From contig CM040103.1 in the NCBI GenBank assembly GCA_022496805.1, positions 20,684,820 through 20,748,819 on the forward strand: a DNA stretch of 64,000 bases. Direction: 5' to 3'. Numbering within the stretch: the stretch's first letter is position 1; every line of letters starts with the position of its first letter. Below are positions 23,195 through 35,773 of the stretch, in pieces. The notes under the pieces are model-generated. The model searched no databases. It had not been told where the DNA came from and was given only the letters and a program-made list of their open reading frames with translations. This DNA is from Pohlia nutans. Its lineage: Eukaryota > Streptophyta > Bryopsida > Bryales > Mniaceae. Both the position numbers and the translations under genes were made by a program.

Positions 23195-23330
23195 CACTAC
23201 AAGTAGAGGCGTCGTTTTTCACTGTACTCACTTGTCGAATCGCACACCAAATCCAACTAGAAAATTGGTGAGTGCGAAGTGGCGCCGTTTGACTCACATG
23301 AGTGAAAACCGACACCTCCTCCTTGTAGTG
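23195..23330. mobile_element. CACTA-type MITE 2
   Basis: The ends are CACTACAAGTAGAGGCGTCG and CACCTCCTCCTTGTAGTG. It shares the internal GGCGCCGTTTGACTCAC motif with its neighbours. Flanks AAT and AAG do not match exactly. A mirror copy lies at about 45379-45514. Confidence 0.65.
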
Positions 23331-23553
23331 AAGACAGTGAAAGGGCGACTTCTTTCTGTATTGAATCACCGACACAAAGGTAAAGTAATTTCATCCCAGC
23401 CTCCATGCAACAGACGAAGCTCCAGAGAGAGAAGACCAATGGCGCCAAGCTGTCCTGCGCCCAGTTTATCTCATTTTGGCCTAATAGGGCATGAATTTCC
23501 TGTACAGCTCTTGAGCTTCTTTGAATGAGATGCTCACATTGCCGGTGATAAAC

Positions 23554-23736
23554 CACAAGGAGGAGAGGCGTTGTTTCCCACTCTGGAGGATTTTGTTCAT
23601 TGTCGCTTTTCACTGTACACGCTTGTCCTACGTGACGACTCGCACTCACCAAGTCCAACCAAAAAAATTGTGAGTGTAAAGTGGCGCCGTTTGACTCACA
23701 GAAGGAGTAAAAAAGCGACGCCTTCTCCTTGTAGTG
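23554..23736. mobile_element. CACTA-type MITE 3
   Basis: The right end is GCGACGCCTTCTCCTTGTAGTG in form, the left CACAAGGAGGAGAGGCG. AAC flanks both sides. A mirror copy lies at about 44973-45155. Confidence 0.6.
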
Positions 23737-23999
23737 AACCTTCACCTTCTTCCCCAGGCTCTCTGCATCTCATCCAAGATAGATAGATAGAAACTCCGGT
23801 CCCTTTATAGGGCCGGCGTGAATATAGTGTCTGTTCGTTTGGTTAATGAGCCAATGCCCATCAGACAAAGGACCCTAAGACCAAACTACTCACCCCTTTC
23901 GGGAATAGACACTTTTGGAACTCCTAACAACTGACACATAACTGAATAAAATAAAAGCTTTGGGTGTTTAAATGATGTTTTATTGGGTTAGTGATCGTC

Positions 24000-24190
24000 A
24001 AGTCATCTATCCAATGGGTTGGTGGTGAGGATGTTGTATCATAGTTATGTGGTCCGGGTTCGATTCCTGTGAGGGCCCGTTGGAGCAGTAATGTGATGTG
24101 GTGACTTGACACTGCTAGTGGATTATTCATAGGCAGGAAAGTTGTACCACCAACCAGCCCTATCCTACTACGTGAGACAAGATCTTAAAA
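24000..24190. mobile_element. tRNA-derived SINE-like repeat
   Basis: A box-like GGGTTGGTGGTGAGGATG near 24016 and B box-like GGGTTCGATTCC at 24056-24067 have tRNA-like spacing. The tail with CATAGGCAGGAAAGTTGTA and ACGTGAGAC is shared with a diverged unit at about 24412-24602. Cloverleaf pairing is not intact, so it is not a tRNA gene. A mirror copy lies at about 44519-44709. Confidence 0.45.
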
Positions 24191-24845
24191 AAGTAGCTTT
24201 AAGCCGCTTTCCCATGTATGGGTTTTTTGTTAAGATTTTTATACAATTAGGAAGGGTTGGTGATTTTCTGGTTTTTCTTTTATGTAGTAGAGTGGACCCG
24301 GCATGGTGTATGGCAATAGTATTCAATAAATTTATTTATTTATTTACCGGGCATAGGGAGTAAGTAAAATTAGGGTATATTGGAATATAAATGTAGTTGG
24401 TGTGAAGTATAGTCTCCAAGTCAGTGCTTCAAGGTTGGTTGCTTTGGGTAGTGAGATGTTACAGTGAAGTGATTCGTTTTAGTTTCCCTTGGGGACCATG
24501 TGAATATTTATGTAATATGAGTGGCTTGGTGTTGTTGGTGAGTTATCATAGGCAGGGAATCTGTAGTAAGCAATCGTTCTTGTCTAATAACTTGAGACAC
24601 GTGTGTAGTGGTTATTATTGTTGTCGTGGTGTGAGAACAAGCATTATGTAAAAGAGTATAGTTAGTATGAAAGATTTTATGACTTTGTTATGAAACTTCA
24701 AGGTGGCGCTTCTAAGTAGCTTCAACGTGACGTTTTTTGCCCTCGAGGTTTTTGTATAAGTAGAGATCTTCGGTTAGCTTTGTCAATGTAGAGTTTTCTC
24801 TTTGGTTGCTAGGAGTTTGTATTTTGGATCGAGTTTGACTTTAGG

Positions 24846-25307
24846 ATGTCTAACTGGAGGGTTCTTATGGAAACGATGGATTTAGAATCGCAGCTAGAGG
24901 CAGAGCTAGAGTTTTCGTTGGCACAACTGCCAGATCAACCTTTTGATCCGGCTGTTTATATGTCAATGGCAGCTCATCGTCCGGATGAAGCTGGGCCTTC
25001 TCGGCAGGCAAAGCAGCCTCGTTTGGAGCAGCAGTTTCATAGTGATCTTCAACGAGATGCTCGGGCGTTAGTGATTCTGCTTCAAGTAGGGTGTGTTGAG
25101 CCTGGTACCAAAGAAGTTATGTTCGAGGCAAGCTACGAGGGTTTAAATAAGGATCAGTATTTTTGCTGTATGTCTGATCCGATCAGAGGTAGTCCAGGCC
25201 ACCTCCGTTGGTTGAAGGGGCTTGTGAATTCTTTAGCAAGATCTGATCGTGTTGATTATATTGCAAGCACTATCAAGCGCATTCTCAAGTTCTTGCAAAT
25301 GGAGTAG
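24846..25307 (+). CDS. Unrecognised 153-aa protein, left copy
   Basis: This is a single open frame with ATG in the context TTAGGATGTCT and a TATAAG at 24755-24760. I do not recognise the family. The N-terminal third is acidic (LESQLEAELEFSLAQ) and predicted helical. Then comes a proline/basic linker (GPSRQAKQPRLEQQ) and a more compact half with two cysteines (YFCCMSDPIRG) and a helical, basic C-terminus (STIKRILKFLQME). No signal peptide or membrane segment is visible. Near-identical direct repeats (TTTAAGCCGCTTTYCCATG) bracket it at about 24199 and 25474, so it may belong to a mobile unit. The mirror copy at 43402-43863 differs by Gln versus Pro after GPSR. Expression is unknown. Confidence 0.55.
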   Translation: MSNWRVLMETMDLESQLEAELEFSLAQLPDQPFDPAVYMSMAAHRPDEAGPSRQAKQPRLEQQFHSDLQRDARALVILLQVGCVEPGTKEVMFEASYEGLNKDQYFCCMSDPIRGSPGHLRWLKGLVNSLARSDRVDYIASTIKRILKFLQME

Positions 25308-26095
25308 TGTTGTTTTTCAAGTTCAGTTTTTAGTTTGATTTTGTAGACGATATGTGTTTGGTTTTGACTTTGAATTAATATTTACTAGTTTGGAAAGGCT
25401 AGAGCGACTATTTGTATTTGGAATTTTGAAATGATAATGTGGGAGTTTGTTCTCGACGTTTTTAAGAAGTGGTTTTAAGCCGCTTTTCCATGTATGGGTT
25501 TTATTCAGTAGGTAAGGGTTGATGATTTTCTATTCTCATCCAGGATCTCTAGATCTTGCTCTTCCAAATCTTTTGTAGCTCATGGCTAATAAAGGTGATA
25601 TCAAATCGATATAATTTATCGTTCTCATGATTGTGTGTTGAAAGGCCGATTAAAAACAACAGGAGGATTAACCAAAAATCTCCCATTCATGCTAGTACGT
25701 GGCAAGTCAAGTCCTGCATAATGCCAATGCGAATCGCTTAGGCATGGATGCTTTGCGGTCTAACTGCATCCATGCGGTGGCTTACGCTTCAACGTACGTA
25801 CGTACGTCGAGCTCTGGAAGTGAAGTCATAATTACGTGAGATTTAGACGTGTGATGCACAAGATTCTAGTTTGACCTTCTTCAAATGGCCCACAACGATT
25901 CTAAAACCAACAATCGTGTGCAACAGTAGTAGTCCTAGCTAGTTATGAGATTTGGATCTTGTGACATCCAAATTGCCACCTCGTCCCGGACCGGGATAAG
26001 AAGTTGTGATACCATATTGCTAGGATCATGATTATATTGCAAACGCCACATAGTGCAAAAGTTACATGTCCGAGGGGTTTCTTAACCTCTAACCG

Positions 26096-26644
26096 CCCAA
26101 CCATGCATATTTTGCATGATGTACATAATTAAAGTCCGTTTTCTCATCCATCATGCATTTTTTTGCAATGTGGATTTTTTATTGAAACTTTTACGGGAAG
26201 TTAGCTCCGTCAATGTGTGAAAGGGGATGATTTGTGAAATTTTTATACTTAATTTCATGTTGTAGTGTTCCACCCAAAATTTCAAAGATTTTAGTCTAAA
26301 AGTGCTATTGAAAAATTCAACTACTAAAATTAAACAACCAAAAAATCTCCAAAAATCACTACACTTAGAGTATTACATTTCAACCCATCACAACAAATTT
26401 CATTATTAGATTGTCAATATCTTATTTGTAATCATATTACAAAAGAGTGTTAAATTTTAAGTTTGAAATTGAATACACAAATATTGGTGATAGCAATCGC
26501 AAATCTAACCATATGGATAGAATTTGAAATGTGTTCTGTACAACTTTTATTCATTGATCGAGTTGAAAATATCCCTCTTAAGTGCATTTTATAATGCATC
26601 TTTGGAAAACTGCCAAATTTAAAAAGGGTGAGAACATTTAGGGA
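26096..26644. mobile_element. TTAA element in left arm
   Basis: TTAA lies at 26092-26095 and 26645-26648. The left end is CCTCTAACCGCCC and the right end ACATTTAGGGA. It shares internal blocks with 11815-12578. A mirror copy lies at 42065-42613. Confidence 0.68.
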
Positions 26645-26648
26645 TTAA

Positions 26649-27817
26649 AAACATTTGATGATGATGTCTTATAAACAACGGCAAGGGCTAAATAACTTTT
26701 ACTAATATGAAAATGGAAAAAGAATGTATATAGGATAGTAAGACAAACTTTTGGAAGGTCACAAGTCAATCTTTAGAGCAAAAAAATAAACATATGTTTT
26801 CTACTTCTATCAACATAAAAGCAAAATGAATATGCGTATATGTGTGTTGTGTAAAGAAAAACTATTATAATTCAATTGAATTTTTAAAAATTTACTATTT
26901 CATTTCCTAAATTTGAAAAGTGTCTAACTTTTCAAAGTCACAATTTTTTTGGAAAAATGAAAAGAGGAAGCACTCCAAAGATATCCTTTGGTAATGAAAG
27001 GTTTTCAAGATCAAACATCATTTCATAAAATAATGATATAAACTCCAAAAGTATGTAAATTATTGGTTTTCTTTATAGGCCATAGGTTGCATTGAAAAGT
27101 TCATAATGAACAATTCTTAAAAGGCACTTTATTACTGACTCAATTGAATTTGAGTAGATGTAGAATAAACGAGGCATCAACATTTAGTCATTTACATGCA
27201 AATGTTAACTTTAGGGGCAACTAAAAAGATATAGAACTTCTTCGCCCCAGGTAAACGACCAAGTGTCCTAAATGGGACGTCTTCAATGTTTGCGTAGGTT
27301 CCCTCAATGTCAATTTAAATCCTAATGAATTTTTTAACATTGTGCATTAAACATTGTAAGTTAAAATTTTGGACAGAATGAGGTCTTTTTGGGAAGAATG
27401 GGTAGCGCGGGCACTTGGATGAGACGTGAAACCCTCCTAACACCCAATATTTTGCAAGGAGCCGAGGTGTTTAATTTACGCTAAGTGAGGTCACTCTTTG
27501 TATCATTTGAGTATCACGAGTGAACAAAGGGTATTCAAAAGTATCCTAAAAATTAAAAATAATTCTTACTATAATTAGTAGTATTTCAAAATATTCTCAT
27601 TTTTATTCTTGAAATGAATTGTGAGCATCCTATATTAATGTAAGTCATATATAAAAATTATCTTCAAAGATTTATTTCGACCCTATCTTTGTTTGCACGT
27701 TACGTAATATTTGAAAGTCACCTCCCCGAGGACTCCCCATTCATGGGGTTTTGAGGTGTGAGTTGTTAAAAACATCTCAAAGGCTCACGGTCACTCATGC
27801 AAAGCATAAAATAATTG
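26649..27817. other. Gene-poor part of left arm
   Basis: No gene is seen. A block at 27241-27730, from CCCCAGGTAAACGACCAAGTG onward, resembles the interior of the TTAA elements at 47107 and 52158 (GGACCAAGTCTCCTAA; CTCCCCGAGGACTC / CCTCGGGGAGG), so it may be an old element of that family. Confidence 0.45.
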
Positions 27818-27951
27818 ATATATATATATATAGATATATATATATATAGATATATATATAGATATAGATATATATAGATATATATATATATATAGATATA
27901 TATATATATAGATATATATATTTATATATGTATATTTATATATATATATAA
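27818..27951. repeat. TA/TAGA microsatellite
   Basis: Long runs of TATATATA are broken by GATATA. The mirror array at 40760-40891 is 2 bp different in length, the only length difference found between the arms. Confidence 0.9.
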
Positions 27952-28569
27952 CATAATTTTTACAAGATTGTATTATATAACTTTTAGAAATTGAATTTTA
28001 TAAAACATTGGTAAAATGAAATTGAAAGAGCGCAAGATATCCATCTAGAAGTTTCAAACATAACTTCAAAATTTATTGATAACAAGTACAATTATCCAAT
28101 GACCCCCATAACATACGTTACACTTGGTCGTAAATGTCACATCAAGGGCCATATCATATAGTCTTCATTCTTTTGTACAAGGTGTATTATAGTCAAATTA
28201 ATTATGAATCATAGCATGACAAGTGTGTACGTAAGATGTTCTTGCACAAACATAATTTTGGAAGTGGTTGATTCTTAAAAATTAAAGTTGGACAATGATT
28301 TCATAAGCATGTCATGTATAATATCAAAGCAACTAGCAAGTTGGAATTGCCCGTATTATGTAGTCTATCAGTAATTTCTATATTATGGAAGAAAGCATTA
28401 TTCCATCATCTTATCAAGAACCATTTTTCTTTTGTGGGCTCTTGACTTCTTCTATATATAGGTAGACAAACTACCTCCAACTTCCACAACTCTTTATTCA
28501 TAACCATCTCCATGCAAGCATTACATGGTTGTCATACAATTCATGTTTTGGTTCAATATGTGAACTAAA

Positions 28570-31500
28570 TTAATATTTATCAGTTGAAAGATATTTCCTA
28601 GGGTTGTCATCCAACGGAATCCATTGCTTGTTCCATTGTTCTCTCTCTTCCGGGATCAAGTAGTCTAGGTAGTCTGAAAGAGGGAAGTTTGTCCAAGCCA
28701 TCATTCCTTCTTTTAGTACCATCAACTTGTCAGCCTTCCTCGCGGCTTCCTCCGCCGCATCTAACACATCCACAATGCAATTCATGGTAAGCTTGGATGT
28801 AAGTTCATTTGAATGTCCCACCTCAATCAATGTCCTCTTAAGAAATTCACTTTAATTTAGCTTAAATAAGTCCATTGTTGAAAAATTCTAGAACCCAAAT
28901 AGCATATCACCTACACGAGTTGAATGTATTCAAAATCTATTCATGCAATTATCGCAAACAATAAAACCCATCAAATATATCACCGTTTGCATGATTGTGG
29001 TGTGTGGGTTCTAGGTTCCGGCTTCGTACCAAAAGTAGATGTGCCTTTGGTGGCATCGACAACCTTTGGATCCTTTGGGTCTTGAATCATTCCGTGCTTA
29101 AGCGAAACGTCGCAAAACCATCTAATTTTTCCTTGGTGTTTCCCTCTTTTGTTCCTACAAGTACAGAACACCATGAAATCATATTCTAAAAACATTTGAA
29201 TGATATTAGAAGACAGTTGTATTAAATAGGATTGAGCATCGAATTCACACAAATATCATTCAAAGTATATATTGATATTGATCAATTTGAGTTTGAGGCA
29301 ATATCCAACAACAAATGCAAGAGGTCGTAACTTATACTTACTTGGAGAATTTGACGTTCCTGTATTTTGGGATTTCATCATCTTGTAAATCAGGGTCTTT
29401 GAAATGTTGCCTACCACTGTTCCAATACAATTTACACAACATGTGGCACTAATTTAAGAACAAACTAGTTATTTGATATGTTATTTCATCCATATCTACA
29501 ACATGCTATTCATGACATTTACACAATATGTAATATAATATGTATATGTATATATTCACATATAATGACTGTTCAAATAAAATTAAAGCACTTCCATCAA
29601 AGTTCTCAAAACATCCCTATTTAGCTATATTGACACTTCTTGATATTATTATCACACTTAAAGACTTGAAATTGATCAATGACAAAACTTACGTTGAACA
29701 CGTCAAACATACAATCAACAAAACCAAACTATGCTCATGTAATTTAAAAATGCGGTGCAACATATGGTTTAACTAACTTACGATCGTCTTAGGTAGGCCA
29801 ACAAGTCATCTCGAGGAAGATCTCTCCATCCAAAAACGTCCACGTCATATTCAACGGACTCTCTTTCCTCTTGTGTCTACAAACAACATCATTCAACGAA
29901 CACACCTCTTCAAATAGATTCAAGGGACTCACACCCTATCTTCATATGTTTACAAATAGCAACAATAATCGAGACCCTTCTAGATTGTTTCAAAATCATA
30001 CATATGAATTCAAATTTTGCTAGGTCTAGGAACTATTTTATCGATACACAAACCAACAAACTAACGTTTTTTAGAGTCTAGATTCTCTATAATTATTACC
30101 AATTGTAATCACATCCATCCCAACCAATACTCAAATTAGCACCTTTTAGAAACATAAGCTTGCACATTCAAGCAATATGAAAGAATCCTTATAAACACAT
30201 ACTAGTAACTAAAAAGAACTCCAAGTGAACATTCATGAGTAGTAGACAACCAAATCAACCTACTTTGCAGAGCTTCTTGATGCACGCATACAAAGTTCCA
30301 CACCTAAGTTAGTAACGCAACAACAACATTTCAAGGAAACAAAGCTCTTGAGAAATATAATAAAATAACAAATGGACATCCGATAGGATCTTACCATGTC
30401 CGTGCAAGACTCTTCGCCTTCGTGGACCATAGCAAAGACATTGAAGGCATGCCGTGCCTTGCTTTCGTCTTTAAACTCTCCTGTGCACACGTTGTGTATC
30501 ATTCCATCGTTAGTTCAATAGTGCGTTTGTTAATTGGTATGATTTTATAATCATGGCATATGGATTCAAGAGCCTACGTAGATGATTAGTAAGTTGTTGT
30601 ATCGAGGATCAAATTGGTATGCAAATGGAGGAGTGTAGATATATTACCGATTGTAACAAACTTCTTGTTGGTTTCTGGAAGACCTTTGGGCCTAAAGTAC
30701 GCCACAAAGCTTTGTCTACCTCCTTGTCGCCTGCATGAGTTCATCATGACCAACAATCTCGATTGAGCTCAATACGAATCAAGAGGCAAATCACAAATAA
30801 GTCAAGCATTAGCTACAAATGAATGTTAGTACCAATGTCGAGGTAATTGAATGACACCCTATGAATGTAATGGTGAATATCTACAATGAATGACGAGAGC
30901 GAGGGAAGGATTTATGTACTCACTGTATCACACCATGATGTTTATGGACTTTGGACAACGGTGCTTTCCTCTTGCGAGGATTTGTGGTCATCGCTCCAAC
31001 CGATGCGTCCGGCACATCACACTCCATCTCTCCATGTCCACGTGGAGCTTGGATGGTCTCCTCAAACGGCAAGATCTCTTGGAACGTTCCTTGCGATTGT
31101 TCAAGTGTAGCAACATCGTGAGGATCCGCGGTCTCCAAAAAGATGCCGGGCATTGGCGGAGGAGCAGCTCCTAAAGCATGTGGACTAGTTGGCGCATACG
31201 GTGACACAAGATTTGCAACAACGCCATCGCCATCGCCCTGCGAGGTTTCAAACCCGTTGACATTCATTGGTGAGGTGAGTCCTTCAAATGCAGAGCTCGT
31301 AACATGATCGATGCCATCCCCGGATCCATGCAAGTCTCCACGTTGGTATGTTTCCGTTGGAGTTGAAGCTTGAAAAGAATCTCCTTCCACCTCTGGGACT
31401 TGAGGATCCATTGGAATGGGACTCGGTTGCGCATGGACGCCGGGACCCTCATTGGAAACAACGCGCATCTTGCAAATTACCCAAAAGCGCCCTGGGATGT

Positions 31501-31930
31501 AACAATCAAAGCAGCCGAAAGCTTCGGAATTATTATCGGTGATAGTCTTGTCATTGAGTTTAAGGTACCACTGTTTGTCTTCTCGCACTCCAAATTCATT
31601 CACCTCGTATGTTAACGGTCCTAAGGCACGCATTCCTATATTCCCATATTCCTTCGAAGCAATGATCCAACGGCGTGAGATGCCAACGTCACCATCACCA
31701 ATGTAGTCGTCACAAATAGTCCAAAACCCTTGCACACCCAGCTCTTGACAAAAATTCATCAACTCGTACGTTGACTCTGCGAACGGTCCGATGACTCCCA
31801 TGGTAGCACTGAATGTGTGATTATTGGTGGAGGCATCGATCATGGACCGCCCTTCTCCGTCGGGCTTCGTTGCGTTGACGTGAGGGTGATGTTGGTCCAT
31901 GTTTGGATTCATGTCGGTTGGCATCATCAT
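28570..31930 (-). CDS. Divergent double-AP2-like protein, left copy, 7 exons
   Basis: Exons on the minus strand: 31930-30924, 30730-30648, 30480-30395, 29876-29782, 29416-29342, 29154-28984 and 28834-28570. All junctions are GT-AG and the sum is 594 codons (593 aa). Exon 1 codes for an unrecognised Trp/Gly-rich region (FWTICDDYIGDGDVGISRR, GRFWVICKMRV), then an acidic linker and a basic PRKRKAP nuclear-type signal. The remaining exons hold two AP2/ERF-like repeats. The first is around FVAYFRPKG...FVTIGEFKDESKARHAFN. The second is KYRNVKFSKNKRGKHQGKIRW...DAAEEAARKADK...TNFPLSDY, where AEEAARxxD and TNFPLSDY are close to AP2 consensus. The WLG-type core is poorly kept and an insert splits repeat 2. 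It is probably a DNA-binding regulator, by resemblance only. It is transcribed away from the spacer; the twin is at 36781-40141. Confidence 0.62.
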
Positions 31931-32345
31931 TTATAGCGTATGAACAATCACGCAACTTTCTACACAAAATGTTTACAACCCAACGGTATTAAACTACTTT
32001 CAAATGAACGAGACCTAAGTGCTATTGTAGTACTAATGTGCAATCCGTGGATGCTTTTGCATCTGCTACGACACCGGATTGGAACTAGCTAAGTATATTT
32101 TTCTTCCCCCCTTTTTTTTAGAAAACCGCTTCCAGAACACAATTTAGTTTTTGTACCAAATATTGGGCGACCTACAACCAAGTATGCAAACTTGCAAACC
32201 TAATGCAAATCCACGACTCAACGTTGCTTGGAATGACCCACACCCTCTAGACGTGCAATATCTATGAGCTAATGAGCATGCTTAGAGGCCAACAAGACGA
32301 GTGAGAAAGAAAGAAATGAAGGAACCTATGGCATTTTTATACTTG

Positions 32346-32581
32346 GTTTGCGACAACCGAGGCCATAGAGTTTGCAACAACCGAGGCCTTGGAGTTCGCA
32401 ACAACCGAGGCCATTGAGTTCTAATTTCCTTTAGTTTTTCCCATGTTCCATTCCACGTGCCTTCATCGGGGTGCACCGCTCAAATTACCAACCGAGACTT
32501 TGGACACGCTCAAACTACCAACCGAGACTTTGAACACACCAAGGGACACACTCAAACTACCAACCGAGACTTTGGGCACGT
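32346..32581. promoter_or_regulatory. Array of six CAACCGAG(G/A)C motifs upstream of left AP2-like gene
   Basis: Three CAACCGAGGCC units start at 32354, 32378 and 32402 (24-bp period). Three CAACCGAGAC units start at 32489, 32519 and 32561 (30- and 42-bp spacing). They lie about 420-650 bp upstream of the ATG at 31930. CCGAG differs by one base from the DRE core CCGAC bound by AP2 proteins, so autoregulation is conceivable. The mirror array is at about 36130-36365. Confidence 0.45.
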
Positions 32582-34002
32582 TACTCGATGGCGGTTGTTG
32601 CTTTGTTGAACACTATGTCCATAGACAAAAACCATTAATTTCAAGAGTATGTAGTTTCAAGAATTGGAATTCCACGTAACGTGTATGTGATTAACAATGA
32701 AGGAACGAATAAGCCATGGGCCACTTTCCAAGAGTCACTGTCAATTTCTACTTAAATATCACTAATTGAAAAAAAACTACTCAAACAACACAATTGGAAA
32801 TAAATAGGACTCACTTGGTATTCACAGTTTTACACTATTAGCTACATTTTGTTTTAAATGATTATGGTTTTCTTTGTTCACAACTTCGCTTCTACAAACA
32901 CTGCTCAAATGAAGTGCTAGTTCCCTGGCCAGTGCTAGTGCTCAAGTGGAACTACCTTTAATGCCAAGAGGAGGTAGATTATGGCCGAGCGAGGTGTTAA
33001 CTTGTAGTGCACTCCTTAGGGATGGAACCTTGTTGTCCTTTTTAAAGAAGTGCTGGTTGTAATTGGTCCATGAAATTTTTATCATGGTGATATTGAGAGT
33101 GTGATTGGGTAGCTTGATATTGCGTTATAGATGAAACTATACTTTGAAGGGTAAATATAGGAGTCTTTAGGGTGAATTCATGCATATGAAATTAGGATTT
33201 ATTAGGTTGCCTATGTGGTTTGATAAAGGCATTTGGCTCCTTGAAAGGCTTTAACTCGTTTTTACGTAAAAACGTATTGAGTTCAATTTGGTTTTGAAAT
33301 ATGGGCAAAAAAGATTATCATGAAGGTTTTTTTGGGCTTTTAAGAGCTACTTTGCTTTAGAAATCCCCATGAAGCTTCTATATTGACCAAGTTAAGATCA
33401 AGAGTACAACCCATCATGGGTACAACACACCCACTTGATCTCTATGAGAATGGGTTTTTTTGGTTTTCAAGTCATCTAAGTTTAGGCCGGAAAGCTGGCA
33501 TACAAGTGAATGAGGTGGCTTTTTACCCTTTATTTTTTAATTTTTTAATTTGAAAAACCTAGCAATGGATCTCTATTTTTCCATGCATCCTATTTTATCA
33601 TCCAATATATTGGCCTTTTGCAAAACCTTTCATACATTGTGTCTTTTCATCCAACATCTTGGCCTTTTCATCCACTACATGTGCCTTACAAAGTCCTAGT
33701 CTAGTATGCAACCAGCTCATGCCAATGCCTTGGTGGCTATATAACATGGCATTTTCTCATTATGTTCCCATATGATGATTCTACCAATCTTGTAGAGTAA
33801 GAAATATGTTTTGGAAATGGATTGCAATCTCCATCACTCACATAAAGCATCTCTACATATGAGTGGCTCTCTTCATTCACTAAACACTTTTCTAAATACA
33901 TCTATCACCCTTTTAGATCATCAACTCATGAGGCGCACTCCCCATCCAATGAAATTTATTATGCTTCTACCCCCCTCTAAACTCCTCTCAAACTTAGAGC
34001 CG

Positions 34003-34355
34003 CTTTACACTATGGCCGTCCAAGTCGAGAGGCCGTGGAATCGAGTGGCAAAAATTTGTTGAGAGTCCAAAGAAATCTACTGAAAATAGGCAATAAAATA
34101 TAGTTTTCATTTTTCATGAAAAGAAATTGACAGCCTCTTGATCATAGTTTGGGTTTCCATTCCTGTCCGACCCAAACTTCCTTTCAAGAGGCCGTTGCCT
34201 TGGTCAAAAAGTGTTGCCATGTAAGCATTTTGGAGGACGACGACCTTTGGACTTTGGTCTCAAGTGTGAAAGGTCGAGAGGCCAAACTCTTGGTTTTTTG
34301 CAATCCAATTAGTAGAAATTGTCGGCCTCTCCACCTTTAGCCATAGAGTGAAGCA
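34003..34355. mobile_element. Inverted-repeat element related to the window start
   Basis: GCCGCTTTACACTATGGCCG at the left and TAGCCATAGAGTGAAGCACC at the right are diverged inverted repeats. The left half is an inverted copy of bases 1-175. It is probably a MITE; the superfamily is uncertain. Confidence 0.5.
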
Positions 34356-35552
34356 CCTTTAAAACACTCTTCAAAGTGCATATGTCCCATCAATACCATG
34401 ATCAACGTCATTCCATTCTCCCTCTAAATTTGATGTTATCTCCATCCACTGAATTTTGGAAATTTCCAAATATATCTACTCTAATTGAAGCAGTAAAGAA
34501 TGAACAAAAGAGGAACAAAACATGAAATAGTCGCACCATCAATAGTGGAAAACATGGTGGAAAAAAATTCGCGGCCAAAATTTGCTGCGGCCCTATAATA
34601 TACCATCGGAAACATCTTGAAAAGACCTTTCCAATGGTATATTACACGCTTCCAAATGATCAAAATTGCGATCTATGAGATGTCGTTACAAGTGGGCTCG
34701 TTAATAATTTTGAGAAATGAGCTTGATCCTACGTACGCACATACTCATTGAAGCATGCGTTGAATGATGAAATAACTCAGAGGCATTATTTAGTTGATAG
34801 ATTGTCGGAGTGTAAGTGTGATGTGTCAATGGGATTGACTTACTAAATGAATGGCCTCTCCTCGTGCCCTGCCATGATTTTTGCTCCCTACTTCACTCCA
34901 TAATGAACTTAGTTCTCTAACATTAGTAAAATTATGAACCCACTAAGAGCCCTTTAATATTTGACATTGCTAAAATGTATTGAGCTTAGTCCGGGTACAT
35001 TAGACGTGTGCGTGAAGTGTTCCTACCTTGTATGACTTTCTTATTGAACATAGAGAAATAAGCATGTCAACTTGTACATGCAATTATGACCACCAATAGA
35101 GGGTAGACATGCCAATGTGACACATCATTGCACTCAGAGCTTTGGGTGAGGGAAAGTAGGATGTCCGGCATTTTCCATATTCCAAAGTAAAAATTAGAAC
35201 CTTTATTAAAGTCCATTGAAATGGATCTTGGTAGGCTTTCTACAGGTTTATTATTTTGCTAATATTTGGTTCATACCCGTCTGTGGATCACTATTAACAA
35301 AGTCGTCTTCTTTGCATAAATGCATGCGCAATTGATTAAGGGTACCAACTTCCGGCTCCTATAAAACTTAAGGAAATACGAAAAATCCTGCCGGTTTGTA
35401 TTTAGTAACGGTCCTTCAACAATCGAGAGAGTTACTCACTTGATGGACCAGTGCACCTTAAATGTGGAGCTTCACTGTCCACATAAACATACTTGTAGTA
35501 AGGCCTAGCCGTTGTCCACCTCCACTTGGCATTGTTTGTAGTTACATTTCAG

Positions 35553-35773
35553 CACTACACAAAATAGGTAGATTAATGTTAGATAATTATAAGATTTGAA
35601 AAAATTATAGATTTTTACTCTTGACAAAAAAAATTACCAAAGACATTGATTTCGATACTATTGAAAGATCCCCATCTTGACCAATATAGAGGGAAAAAAA
35701 ATTAGTCAACACTGAAAACTTACAAAGTGATTATGTAAATTAGTGAATCTAACACTAATCTACCTATTAAGTG
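35553..35773. mobile_element. CACTA-type MITE at the spacer/arm junction
   Basis: The left end is CACTACACAAAATAGGTAG and the right end CTACCTATTAAGTG. Inverted subterminal TAATGTTAGA / TCTAACACTA pairs lie inside. CAG lies on both sides (35550-35552 and 35774-35776). The size of 221 bp and the 3-bp duplication fit the CACTA superfamily. Confidence 0.8.

Larger units (their letters stand above)
22905..32921. repeat. Left arm of giant inverted repeat (about 10,017 bp)
   Basis: Every base pairs with 35790-45804 read backwards; paired coordinates sum to 68709 before, and 68711 after, the TA microsatellite, where the arms differ by 2 bp. Differences spotted are few: T/C at 24743, A/C at 25006, A/G near 30045 and two near 32350. 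The arm holds three CACTA MITEs, SINE-like repeats, a 153-aa ORF, a TTAA element and the AP2-like gene. Confidence 0.97.

Noticed and set aside
24016..24067. tRNA gene suggested by GGTTCGATTCC
   Set aside because: No proper cloverleaf can be drawn; a tRNA-derived repeat fits better.
32282..32679. Small ORFs rich in PRLLQT and KLPTET repeats
   Set aside because: They are translations of the CAACCGAG arrays and are mirrored without independent coding signs.
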